Source: Setomelanomma holmii (lineage: Eukaryota > Ascomycota > Dothideomycetes > Pleosporales > Phaeosphaeriaceae). Taken from it: 64,000 nt of DNA. How positions within the stretch are numbered: position 1 is the first letter of the stretch; each line of letters starts with the position of its first letter. Location: NCBI GenBank assembly GCA_010015745.1, contig ML978177.1, positions 62,001 to 126,000 on the forward strand, written 5' to 3'. The position numbers and the translations under genes were made by a program. Shown piece after piece: positions 41,783 through 52,350 of the stretch. The notes under the pieces were generated by a model, which was given only the letters and a program-made list of their open reading frames with translations, did not search any database and had not been told where the DNA came from.

Positions 41783-43896
41783 CAGTGCCGATCGCCGAAG
41801 CGACCCACCCCAACACGAATTGCCCACCCACAAAGATGAGGCTGTACAATCACACACAATAGCTATTATCACGAGATTTTGTGGTGGAGTAATAAAGTAA
41901 TACTTGCGATCAATTTGATCTACTCAAATTTCTTTGGGAGCTTGATGTGGCGGCCTGAAGTGGTCTTTTTAGCTAGAGGTGGTGGTGGTGTAGGGTCACC
42001 ACCTCCACCACCTTTCGCAGGCTGCGCAACCCGCGCACGCTTTTGCGCACGCGCAGGCTTTTGTGAGGCTGCTCTCTTGCCTCTTTAGGACAATTGTACA
42101 GCTTTTTGAGCGGTTGCAGCTTCTTTTTCTTGTTGTTTCTTACGCTGAAGTTCAGCTCTTTCTGCAGCCCTCCTTTCCTACTCCTTCTCCCTCCCAACTT
42201 TAGCTCTCTCGCGCGCTACACGCTCCTGTTCTGCTTCTTTCTTCTCAAGCAAGGCAGCTTGAGCTCTAAGCTCCTTCATCTCAGCTTTTTGGAGTTGCTC
42301 TTGCTCCTCTTCCTGTTGACTTACTCTTTCACGGAAGTCAGATTCCCTTAGCTTTCTACGCGACCAGAGAACTGCACCACCATGATACTCCTCACGCTGC
42401 TGCAGGTCAAGGACCTTGCCCTTCTTCTTGTGCTTCTTCTTAAGCTTGAGCGCTTGTTGTAGCCTCTCGTTCTCGTCTCTCAGAAGCTCATTTGACACCT
42501 GAAGATGGTGGAGACTCTAGGTGATCTTGTGGGCTCTTCTCTCCTCCCCATCTCTTATAGCCTGCCCAATAACGCTCTGAATTTTCCTCTAATCAGCGTC
42601 AGAAAGAGGAGAGCTTTAAGGCTCTTGCTCATCCTGTTCTGGTGTCTTTGGGCGGAATCTTTTGAGTACAACCTTGCGGTCCATGGGGAAGATCCTAGTG
42701 GCTTGAATGGACTTCAGAGCAAGCTTCTCCGTGATGCAGCTGCTCTACGCAGCCTAGAACAGTAGGAAGAAGTAGCCCTTAGTGATAGGAACAAGGCCTT
42801 GAGTCTTCATGAGATGGGTGGAGAGTTCCTTAGTATAGGAAGACGCGAGAGGCGAGAAACAAACCACATCAAGTGGCTGAAGCGTATAGGTACTATAAGG
42901 TGGAAAGACAGCTACAAGTGTCCTCCTCTTGAGGCAGAGAACCAGAAACTCATTAGTAACATGAGAGCCGTGGCTATCTACAATGAGGAGTCTCCACTTC
43001 CTTCCTAGCCCTGCTTTTCTCTTCGTGTAGCGGTCGAAAATCTGCTTAAGCTAGGCTAATCCCACGTTGTTATTAGTCTATCCAGAGGGTGTTGAAGTGA
43101 CAAGAACCTCATGCTTTCCTGCCTTAATATCCTCCACCCAAGTAGAGCGGATAGAGCAGTTCTTAGAGGCGTAGATAAGACCAGGAGGAAGAGTACTCCC
43201 ATCAGCGCAGACTCCAGCCAGGACAGTTATCCACTTACATGAGCCATCTTGAAGTAGTTGAGTTACCTCTTCTGACTCCCACATCCTCTTACTAAAGATT
43301 CTCTTCTGCTTTCCTATTACCCTAATAGCGAAGCCCTTCTTATCCATATTGTACGTGTGAGCAGGCTCTACGTTATACTCTTTGATCTTCTCATAGAGAA
43401 GATCAAAATAGAGATCGTACTTTGCCTCAGAGTCAGCGTAGTGGCGGACAGCGTGTATACCCTTAGTCCAGCGTGAGATAAGATAGTCGTCGTTTCGGCT
43501 GATAAAGCGCGTCACCTAGCCATCTCCGACGTGCTCGTGAGCTATCTCCTCTCCAAATTTTCGCGTCATCTCTCTAGTAGGTGGAAGGCCTTTCTTAGTA
43601 AGATCATTAATGTACTCTACAAGCTCTAACTCCTGGTGTAGGTTAAGCTTTTGGTTCTCAATCTTTCTAGCTGCTATAGACTTCTGAGTGCCCTTGCATC
43701 TTTGCATCAGCGTAGTTTGTGGAACGTTGGATTTTTAGCACACTCCCGGTACGACAAGCGTTCTCCTGGTTTCTGTGATTTCATAGCTGCAATCGTCTCG
43801 TCCATAGCTGTTGTGGTGGTGGAGATATTACGCGTTGAAGTTGATCTAATTATCGTGTTATGATGTTGGGGTGGGTCGCTTCGGCGCTCGGCACTG
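41783..43896 (-). mobile_element. Pogo/Fot1-type DNA transposon, TIR to TIR, inactivated
   Basis: The 2114-bp element has 33-bp terminal inverted repeats (41783-41815 and 43864-43896) that differ at one position (CAGTGCCGA[T/G]CGCC...). It is flanked by TA target duplications (41781-41782 and 43897-43898). The minus-strand frame, ATG near 43805 to TAG at 41922-41920, encodes an HTH/CENPB-type N-terminus (ELVEYINDLTKKGLPPTREM), a DDE domain (TYNMDKKGFAI, LLIVDSHGSHVTNEF, PPYSTYTLQPLDV) and a Lys/Glu-rich coiled tail. The frame has one frameshift near 43700 and about ten in-frame stops, e.g. TAG at 43516-43518, 43078-43080 and 43051-43053, mostly where Trp or Gln is expected. It cannot produce transposase itself but still has intact-looking ends. 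Confidence 0.93.
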
Positions 43897-44321
43897 TAAA
43901 GGGTGGCCACGAAGCTGTCGTTTGGCTACTTCTCAAAACAGGCAAGGCTGACGTTGACATTAGAGACTGGAGGGGAAATACACTACTGTTCAAGGCGGCG
44001 GAGCGCGGGCACGAAGCTGTGGTTCGGTTGCTGCTTGGGACAGGTGCTTTCAACGTTGACGCACAGCTATTAGCAGACATACGGAAGCAAATGAAAAGGC
44101 TTCTTCCGCCGCTCGAAGCGCCCAGACTCCTGTCCGAGTTGCGGGCAGGTTTCAAGCAGCCAAAGAGGAAAGCGCTTGAAGCTGTACTTGGACTATTGCT
44201 TGAGGCTGGCGAGACGGAAGTTGACTCAGAGGATGTTCCTTCTCATCGCGCCCAACTGCCACGGGCGGTAGCGGGGAGGCGTCAGCGTTTTGTTACCCTG
44301 CGACAGTTAGCAGACATGTAG

Positions 44322-45054
44322 TACGTTCCTGCAACCTCCCAAAGTCAAGTCCCCGTGTAATCTATCACGCAAATGTCAATAGCGGATTTCTCTGGAGACA
44401 CTGAAAAGGCCAGATCAAATTTCGTACGATGTACACAAGTTGGACCGAATTTCCGAGTTCTCAAAATGTGAAACTTGAGGGGGTGTTGGTGGGGCTGAAT
44501 TTGGCGGAGGAATGGATATAGAGGTGTCAGCTAACCTAAATTAAAGAGCAACAGCCGTATAAGTGAAGAGCATAGCCAACAATGGAATCAGACAAAGCTA
44601 ACCATGTTGCCTTCAGCATCCGCTATCTACAGGATATCCATCTTCATATGGTTCACATGAAAGCAGCAACATGTTTTGTATCTTGTTACAGAATCCTGGA
44701 TCCTGGATTCTGTCTTCAGGTGCTAAAGTCACGAAGTGATCACTCAAGCACTATGATAGCCCACTCATTCTAGCTTGATAAGAGTAGACTGCCACGTACA
44801 TGCACACGGGAGAAGCAACGGTAGTGATTGTAGGCTGAGGAATGGTAAGGCCCGCCACCTCCCCCACCCACCATCCCGCACAAACGCTGTTACTTGATGT
44901 CGAATTTCGTTCAAACGTGATTGTGTTGGGGGATAATACCGCGCCCAGATAGATAGTGATACAGAAGTCAAGACACTTACCTCCCTACCGCTCAGCCTAA
45001 AATATACAAAGAATCATCCTCCATCACTGCCCTCGCGGCACAACTCCTTATGCT
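44322..45054. other. Intergenic region
   Basis: About 730 bp with no supported gene. Confidence 0.5.
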
Positions 45055-46842
45055 TCAGACAGCCGAGTACACAGCCGTACAGCCCCTCCCACACTCGACC
45101 TTTTGCTCAAATTCCACCATGCGTCCATTGACTTTGACTTTGTTTCTCGGCGTAATCTGGAACCGATGCATTTCCTTCTCCCTCATCGCCTTGACTCCCA
45201 GTGCGTTTGCAGCACGTTCCTGCTCCGCGCTCTGATCCAGGGGCTGGATATACGTCGGCGTCGCAACATTACTCCTCTTGCCTGAACCTATCTGGTAAAA
45301 CTCATTGTTGCCCCAGAACAGTATATCACGGCCCCAATTGGTGTCGTTGTCGGTAAGGTTCTTGGTGCGCCCGGACACGGCGACGTTAGCGACGTTGTCC
45401 ATGATGGCAGCGGCATGCGATGCGCCGACGGAGATGGTGGAGAGGCGGATGGGGATGGCTTTGTGTTGGGCTTCGTCCCATTCGAAGAGGCCGGAGAAGG
45501 CGGGGACCTTGACGGGGTCGGCGCACGTATGGACCCAGCGGCCGATGCCCAGTTGGCCGGTCAGACCGAAGCCAAAGGCCCAGGTGTCGGCGGTGGTGCG
45601 GCTGTTGTCGGGTTTGGTGGCTTCGGTGGTGAGGAAGGATGTGTTGCCTCCGGCGAAAACGTTTGTGACTTTGGCTTGGCCGCTGCCGGCTAGCAGCTTC
45701 TGGGTAGGGAGGAGAGAGGGAGCGTCGACGTATTGCGCTTCAGCGTTGAAGGGGAAACCAAGTTGCCCAGACGTGTTGTCGCCAAATGTGAAAGCGCGGC
45801 CTTCGGTGTCGCATACGAGACTGTGGTAGTCGCCGGTCGCAATCTTCTTTACGGGAAAGCCCTTCAATGTGGAGATCTCATGTGGCATGTCGAATGCTCC
45901 GGCTGGTCTGCTTTCCCATGTCAGGCCTGGTATGCCCAATTGACCTTTGCTTGGAAAATGCTCTGTGCCAGATGCGAATGAGAAGACTCGCCCAGACGAG
46001 GTAAGCAGGAGGGCGTGCTCTAGACCGGACGCAATCTCCGTCACTCGCTCGCTCCAGCCTATGTTCTCAGGTGTGCGTGTGCGGTATGAGATGTCGTTGG
46101 AGCCGCTCCAGAACGGTATCCATGATGTCGATTTCGGCTTAGGGCCCTCCTTCTGCTCCGCTTGCGAGACGGGTATTGAGTATACGGTGCCGCCCGAGGA
46201 CAGTGCGATGATACGGTCGCGCGAGATGGCCAAAGACGTCAAATTTTGGCCGCGTAGTGTCTTGGTCGGCTCCGTGACATCTTTCGAGAACGCCGTGCCC
46301 CACTGCAGCAAGTCTCCCCGCTCGTCAATCGCCGCGCCAAAGTTCTTGTCCAGCTTGATGTCCCGCAGCAGCTTGTTGTCAAAGTACTTTATCCGCCGCG
46401 GTGTCTTGACATATCGCTCGTCTGAGTCCGGTGCGACCGTCTTCCCTGTATTTGAACCCCATGCATATACGCCCGGATTCTCCCAGCTTTTCAGCACCTG
46501 CAGATGTTGCGAACTGATTATGTTTCTATTGTCGTCGGCAGACTTGGGCTGCCGCCGTGGCTCCTCAAACTTCAGCTCAACCTCTTCCTCTTTTGGCAGC
46601 TCTTCAGCGTGCACTTCGCGTATTATCGGTTCTCCATTGACCCATTGATATGCAGTGGCGGACGCCCAGAGCACAGTGACAGTGGCTACTGATCGCACAA
46701 AATGCTGCTGCCGCCGTTGGGCATATGGATGTGTGACTGTCCGCACTTGTGACCGCGGCGCCCTGGTTGATATATTTCTACATGATCGCGGGGTATGCGG
46801 GCTTCGTGGTGTGGCGCGTGAGAGACATCTGGTGTTGAGCAT
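45055..46842 (-). CDS. FMP25: RCC1-repeat mitochondrial protein (FMP25-like)
   Basis: A single exon encodes 595 residues. The N-terminus is rich in Arg/Ser/Pro and looks like a mitochondrial presequence, followed by a likely transmembrane segment (FVRSVATVTVLWASATAYQWV) and an acidic stretch. The rest has RCC1-type repeats: GVYAWGSNTGKTV, GDLLQWGTAF, ATGDYHSLVCDTEGRAFTFGDNTSGQLG, DTWAFGFGLTGQLGIGRW, VGASHAAAIMD, DILFWGNNEFYQIGSGKR. In yeast, Fmp25 is an inner-membrane protein needed for an early step of complex III assembly; the same architecture suggests the same role here. It is divergent from COG3 with 290 bp between the starts. Confidence 0.88.
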   Translation of the reverse strand: MLNTRCLSRATPRSPHTPRSCRNISTRAPRSQVRTVTHPYAQRRQQHFVRSVATVTVLWASATAYQWVNGEPIIREVHAEELPKEEEVELKFEEPRRQPKSADDNRNIISSQHLQVLKSWENPGVYAWGSNTGKTVAPDSDERYVKTPRRIKYFDNKLLRDIKLDKNFGAAIDERGDLLQWGTAFSKDVTEPTKTLRGQNLTSLAISRDRIIALSSGGTVYSIPVSQAEQKEGPKPKSTSWIPFWSGSNDISYRTRTPENIGWSERVTEIASGLEHALLLTSSGRVFSFASGTEHFPSKGQLGIPGLTWESRPAGAFDMPHEISTLKGFPVKKIATGDYHSLVCDTEGRAFTFGDNTSGQLGFPFNAEAQYVDAPSLLPTQKLLAGSGQAKVTNVFAGGNTSFLTTEATKPDNSRTTADTWAFGFGLTGQLGIGRWVHTCADPVKVPAFSGLFEWDEAQHKAIPIRLSTISVGASHAAAIMDNVANVAVSGRTKNLTDNDTNWGRDILFWGNNEFYQIGSGKRSNVATPTYIQPLDQSAEQERAANALGVKAMREKEMHRFQITPRNKVKVNGRMVEFEQKVECGRGCTAVYSAV

Positions 46843-47132
46843 AGTGGAGGAAGGTGGGGCGAAGTGTGCGGAAGGTGCGCTTGAGGAGTCAAGTCAAGTC
46901 GCAGAAATCACAACATGTCGATTTGACATGTCCTTTGACACTGGACAGCGGGCAAAGCCATTGGTAATTGGAGGGCCTGGATAGCTCCGATGAATCGTTC
47001 GAGAACGTCATGAGTGCCACGGACCGATCGGGCATAGCGTGACCCCACACTCCGCGACAGCTCCGAGCGTTCGTGGTGTTTTCGCAGCAAGGGACCAAAC
47101 AATTCCAGGTGTCCACGCAGCATCTGGCCACC
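46843..47132. promoter_or_regulatory. Bidirectional promoter FMP25 / COG3
   Basis: The 290 bp between the two divergent ATG codons must hold both promoters. No TATA box is evident. Confidence 0.5.
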
Positions 47133-49859
47133 ATGTACGAGGGAGACTCGTGGTACAATGCCTTCGTGCCGCGCACTGCAAAGGCGCCCGAGAAGCCCAA
47201 GCACAAGCGGCGCGAGTCTCTGCTCAAGCAGCCCAACGTAAGCCATCTCTCTGCTGCATGGGTACGTGGAGCGTTATTGATCATTGTTGCTGCAGGAGAG
47301 CCAGGCTGACGTCGAGCGCGCAGAAGCCATCGCCGAGATAGCAGACGAGACGGCCGGGAAACTCAATGGCCCGCCGCCCGCCACCGTGGCCCGACGCGCC
47401 AAATCCTACAGCGACTTCTACAGCGTGGTGCGGGCGCATTTGAAGCGGGAGCGCGCGCTGGAAAAGAAGAAGTCGCAGGAGACGCTGGCCACGGAGCTCG
47501 AGTTCGCCGGATGGTATGGCAGCGTCAACGACGAGCTGCTTGAGGCGAGCCACGAGGAACACAGGCTCTACCAGCACCAGCTGCACATGACCCGTCGCCA
47601 TCTGGACAACATCGTCGCCGACACCTCGTCCACGCTCGACATCCTCTCCGCCCTCTCTGAAGCCTTCAAGGCCGTCGAGGCCCAGACCAATGCCTTCCGC
47701 ATGCAATGCGAGGGTCTCATCAACGACCAGACCCGCATCACCAAGCTCGCCGACGACATGGAGCAGAACCTGCGCTACTATCTCTACCTCGAGCCGACCA
47801 CCAAGCGACTCAATGCGCCAGGAGCTGGCAAGATTGTGCGGGGCAAGGAGTTCACCGACATGTTGGCGAACCTCGACAGCTGCTTGGAGTACATGCAGGC
47901 GCACGCGAAGCACAAGGAGGCCGAATCGTACCGCTCGAGATATCGACTGCTGCTCACGCGCGCTCTTACACTGATCCGCGTCCACTTCACCGAGGCACTG
48001 CGCGAGATCGCCGCCGATGTCTCGAAACGAATCGCCGACCGGCAGCTCAACGATACCACAATGTCCGCGCTGCTGTATGCAAAGTTCCGCGTCGGTGCAC
48101 CAGAGCTCAAAGCGATTGGCCTGGAGATACAGAAGCGGGCCGTGGTACCCAAAGGATCGGCGCTAGGGGCAGAGGCAGAATATCAGAGTCTGATGAATGA
48201 GCTCTACCAGAGCTACTCAACCACGCGTGGTCGTCTCATTCTCCCTATCGTCACTAAGAAGATCAACGAGATCGCGCAGGCTCCAAGTACTTCGAAAGAA
48301 CTGGTATCATTTGCTCGCAGCAGCATCAGCTACCTTCGGGGCATCTGCTTCGACGAGTGCGACCTCTGGCGCGAGTGGTTTGATGGCGACGGTGGCTTGT
48401 ATGACTTTCTCGAAGCCATGTGTGAGCCCCTTTACGACTATCTCCGACCGCGCACCATCCACGAGACCCAGATACTGAAGCTTTGCGAGCTTTGCACTCT
48501 CCTACAGACTCGGTACATGGAGGAGGAGGACGATGACGACGAGGCGTCTGTGGATGCAAACAAGCTGGACTTTTCCATCTTGGTCCACCCAGCACTGGAG
48601 GATGCACAAAATCGTCTCATCTACCTCTCTCTAGCAATTCTGCGCGACGACATCGAACGCTACAAGCCCAAACCCGAGGACCTCGACTACCCGGCGAAGA
48701 ACAAGAAGCTTGCGGCATCTGGGGGGAAATCGAATCAGCCTGTACTATCTGGCAAACGACAGCCAAAGTCTGAAGTCCCACCAACACCTTTGATGCCTAA
48801 AACACCGACAGTTGTGGAGGAAGACGATCCAGATGCTCGCTGGAATTTCAACACCGAGGCAGCCTTCAAAGACTGGTACCCCACGTTGAGGACAGCGATA
48901 TGGCTGCTCAGCAAAATCTATCGACTTGTTCATGTGAGGCGACAGACCTATTCATTCTGCTCAAGACTAACATTGTGTAGTCTTCAGTGTTTGACGACTT
49001 AGCTCATCGTATTGTTCATAGTACCACTCTTTCCCTCACCCAAGCCAGCACACTGCTCTCGAAGTCAACCTCGCCTACCGATGCCGCCCTGTTCCTCGTC
49101 TCACACCTACTCCTACTCAAGCAGCAGATCGTTGCATTCGACATCGAATTCGTAACGCCCGAAACCGAGGTCCAATACGACATCTCCAGCATCACCAATA
49201 CTTTCTGGGAGCTGCGGTCTCGCGGCGGCCTCTTCAACCCACGAAACCTTGTCGGTCTGCTCATCCCCAAAGTCGTAGAAAATATGCTCGACGCCAAAGC
49301 CGAAGTCGACGCGCGCCTCCGCCAAGCCATCAACGACTTCACCGGCCAATTTGTAGCTCGCATGACGGCGCCAATCGACACAAAGAACGGCAAAAAAGTC
49401 CCTGTCCAAGAAGTCCCCGCCCGCACGGCCAAGATCAGACAGAACATTGAGCACGAGACCAAGTTTTTGAGAAGTAAGTTGGAGGAGTACATCACCGATC
49501 ATCGCACGAGGGAAATGCTTGTCGCGGCCGTCATGGAGTCTGTCACACAGACGTACGAAGACTGGTTCGATTCGAGCTACACGCCTTCCATCACGGGCAC
49601 GAATGGCACAGGCCGCAGCACAAAGGGCAAGGGAAGGGAAGATGGAGTGTGGGATCCAGATGTGTTTAACGAGTGGTGTGCGGGCGTATTCAAGGTCGGA
49701 ACGCTTGGACTGGGGATTCAGGACGAGCATGATGATTATGAGAATGGAGATGGGAGCAGTGGGAGTGAGGCGGATAGTATGGGTGCTGTCAGTGGAAGGA
49801 CGGGGACGGGGACGGGGACGGAGAGGATGAGTGGTGGTGGGTTGAGGATTAAAATGTGA
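47133..49859 (+). CDS. COG3: Conserved oligomeric Golgi complex subunit 3
   Basis: Three exons, 47133-47237, 47296-48933 and 48981-49859, encode 873 residues, all in phase 0. COG3 (yeast Sec34) is a subunit of lobe A of the COG tether, which captures retrograde vesicles at the Golgi. The N-terminal coiled part (AGWYGSVNDELLEASHEEHRLYQHQLHMTRRHLDNI) and the segment FRMQCEGLINDQTRITKLADDMEQNLRYYLYLEP are the Sec34 signature; FDECDLWREWF, GLYDFLEAMCEPLYDYLRPRTIHETQILKLCELC follow. The exon 3 product (DIEFVTPETEVQYDISSITNTFWEL) also matches COG3. An acidic EEEDDDDEA loop is at about residues 450-458. The Gly/Thr-rich C-terminus includes a GTGTGTE stretch from a GGGACG repeat. Confidence 0.94.
49798..49824 (+). 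repeat. Short GGGACG tandem repeat in COG3 exon 3
   Basis: Four units of about 6 bp (GGACGG-GGACGG-...) code for the Gly-Thr repeats near the COG3 C-terminus. It keeps the frame. Confidence 0.8.
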
Positions 49860-51466
49860 TGGAAGACATGAAATCAATTGGCATGGATGGATGAACCAGC
49901 TAGACCGTTACCGTGTTGTTAGAAAGGTTCTTTGACTGCCATGCCTATCACCATGGGACTTGTTCGTAACCATTGGAGGCCCCATGCCATGTCGAACAAG
50001 TCTTGTGCCTCGCTTCTAGTGCGTACATCCCACAACATGTACTGACAAAGGGGAAGTAGATTTATTCGAGTAAAATTTTGCCCACATTCAACAAGACACG
50101 TACTATCCTGCGCAAGGCAGCCGCTACAAGTCCGTCTACAGTGCCAGTGGCGGATCGAAACTCACACATGAACCTGGGCTTCGAAGGCGTTGTCTCGCCT
50201 CAGACAATGTCATCCGCTTTGGCGTTGCGTGCAGTGGAGCTAGTAATCTGCAGGCCAAAATCCAAGTTCTAAGCATGTTGAGACGTGAAGTAACTATGCG
50301 CCCTAATCCGACTCGGTAGATTGCACACAGATCTGCCGCGACGAAATGTGGCAAACAAACTTGGTCGTCGAGGTATTAAGAGCAAGTTCCAAGATCATGG
50401 TCCATCTGCCGAACAAACCTGTAGGACATGGCTCAAGCCTGCTCATTGAAGACGACTTGTTCCACCGAGCCAATGAGAAGAGTGACGGGAATCTTGCTGG
50501 CCAAGTTACACCTATCAAGTCAAGATCCAGGTCCCACTGTCGATCTCCCGCGAGGGAGATACACAGGTTTGCAAAATCGTCCATGCGAGGTGGGATGGGA
50601 AACTTGCTTGTCAAGTTAGCTTACTCAAGTCAAGTGTCAAGATTCAAGGCTCAACGGTCAAGTTGGTATTCACATGCCAAATGCTGCTTCTGCTTCTGCA
50701 TCTGCAACCAATGTTGGTGGAGCCAACATTGAGAGAGGACGGGATGACGCAAGCCTAATCGCAATCGCAGCTATATCGGCATTGGGATCCGCGTTCCCCT
50801 CCCGTCCGTACATGTCTGCAGATCTGCAACTAGAATGCAGGCCCTCCATTCACCAGCTCGAACGTTCGATCAGCTTGCTTTCAGGGCATGGGACATGTGA
50901 AAGCAGGTATTCTGGGACAATGATACGTTGAGGCGGGGTATGGCGTGCATACATGCTTTAGTCTCTGTGGGGAGGACCATGAGCTGATAGCTGCAGATAC
51001 ATACCTTAGTTTCCGTGGTCGAAGACCGTAGGTCAACAGCTGTAGCTAGGTGTTAGTGTACCAGAGACACGTGGAGGTGGACTGACTCGAACTTCCGCGG
51101 GTCAGATTAGGTATGTGGCTGGGCTGCATGTGTGGATTGTGTGGTTGGACTGGATGGGAATTGCAATTGGGACAATTGAATAGTCCCGATTGGGATAGAA
51201 GTGCGAGCGTATTGGAGGGAGGAGATGGGACTTGAGGTGGAGTGGTGAACGATGGTATGTTGACAGCATGCTTTACCCTGGGTGGGAGAGGAGAGCGGAA
51301 GAGAAAGGGCCTGCAGAGTGAGATGGTGTATTCACAGATGTTCGAGTCCGTCGATCTAGGCATTGAGAACGAGCAATGCCTCCATGCCGCTTTTTGGCAT
51401 CATGAGATGAAGCATCGTTGTGTCTTGTCTGCCGTGCAAGTTCGTTTCTTGCAGTTGTACACGGTC
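49860..51466. other. Intergenic region
   Basis: About 1.6 kb between the convergent COG3 and prefoldin genes. No supported gene. Sequences around 50490-50660 repeat a CAAGTCAAGAT-like motif several times, without a clear unit length. Confidence 0.5.
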
Positions 51467-52350
51467 TCATCCATTCGGCGACCCGCCCTTCTTGTCCTCT
51501 ATTGACTCGCCAGCCTCACGCTCTTTCCTGCGCTGTGCGACGTCCCAATTGTATACACGAGCAAAGGCTACCTCGAGTGTCTGCGCGGTGTCAGTACTTG
51601 CTAGGTCCATGCACCACAACTGGGGGACATACCGTGATCTGCTCCCTTAAGAAATCCAAGTCCTCCTCACACGTATCCAAGCTCTGCTTCGCCGTCGAAA
51701 GCTTTCCTGACAACAATTCTTCGGCTTCTGGTATTGGGTATGCGAGCATGACATTCGCGCCGAGCCAGAGGTATACCTCGTCTGTAGGCGGTACCTCTGC
51801 CTTTGCGAACAATGTATCGTTGAGCTCAAAGGTTGTCTCGAGAGGTTCTGCGTCGTCTTTGCGCGACTTGAGGAAGCGTACGGTTTCCAAGGTTTTCTGG
51901 ATATCGGGGATCTTGTCACGGAGGCCTGCGGCGCGTCGTTGGGTATTTTGTTGCATGAACTGGTATTTTCTGGGAATCTGTCAGTTCATTGACGCAGCGA
52001 CGTGCCAGTATCTGCGTAGCATACGATATCATCTCCTTGAAGCTGTTTATGGTGCTCTCCACCTCTGATCGATCGGTAACATAATCCTCGACGCGCTCGA
52101 CGAACGGAGCTCTACAGGAATAATATCAGTACTGAAATCACATTCGGTACGCAGCCCGCTTACTTCGGTATACCTCGCGGGTTGCTGGGCGCATCTTCGC
52201 TGTCTATTGTTAGCTCGACTGTTTGAGTTGTGGATTTTATGAAGAGGTCGTATTTCCAGGCGCTGGAAGATAAGCTCGAAATTGGGATAGCTCTGGCCTA
52301 TGGGTACCACTTCTTCGTACTGACCTTACAGCTTTGGAAGCACTCGCCAT
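51467..52350 (-). CDS. PAC10: Prefoldin subunit 3
   Basis: Five exons, 52350-52325, 52199-52164, 52111-52025, 51969-51633 and 51580-51467, encode 199 residues with matching phases. It is an alpha-class subunit of the prefoldin hexamer, which hands unfolded actin and tubulin to the CCT chaperonin in the cytosol. The conserved core is NPRGIPKAPFVERVEDYV, KYQFMQQNTQRRAAGLRDKIPDI, ETTFELNDTLFAKAEVPPTDEVYLWLGANVMLAYP, EAEELLSGKL, and EEDLDFLREQITTLEVAFARVYNWDV, a coiled coil, beta hairpins, and a second coiled coil. The first exon is only 26 nt; its donor is GTCAGT. Confidence 0.93.

Larger units (their letters stand above)
40473..44321 (+). pseudogene. Ankyrin-repeat (NLR/STAND-like) gene, frameshifted and split by a transposon
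   Basis: The left part, 40473-41268, encodes a region (LGGDNFQGYVLGEVISVKTD ... PTIIRLCKDYFTIVT ... ATRNWDVARILGDM) of the kind found before repeats in ascomycete NLR-like proteins; this last point is from memory of the family. The frame shifts at a C6 run (41269-41274) into ankyrin repeats (LTWAARGHEAIVQLLLKSE), and again at an A-run near 41548-41551. Repeats continue to the TA at 41781, where a transposon is inserted. Removing it gives GNTPLSQAVKGGHEAVVWLL, so the repeats resume exactly at 43899 and end at TAG 44319-44321. No N-terminal effector or NB domain is seen. Proteins of this class often act in heterokaryon incompatibility or defence; that role is inferred. Confidence 0.7.

Noticed and set aside
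51336..51350. GTTCGAGTCC resembling a tRNA B box
   Set aside because: The flanking bases do not form a T-arm stem and no A box or acceptor stem fits.
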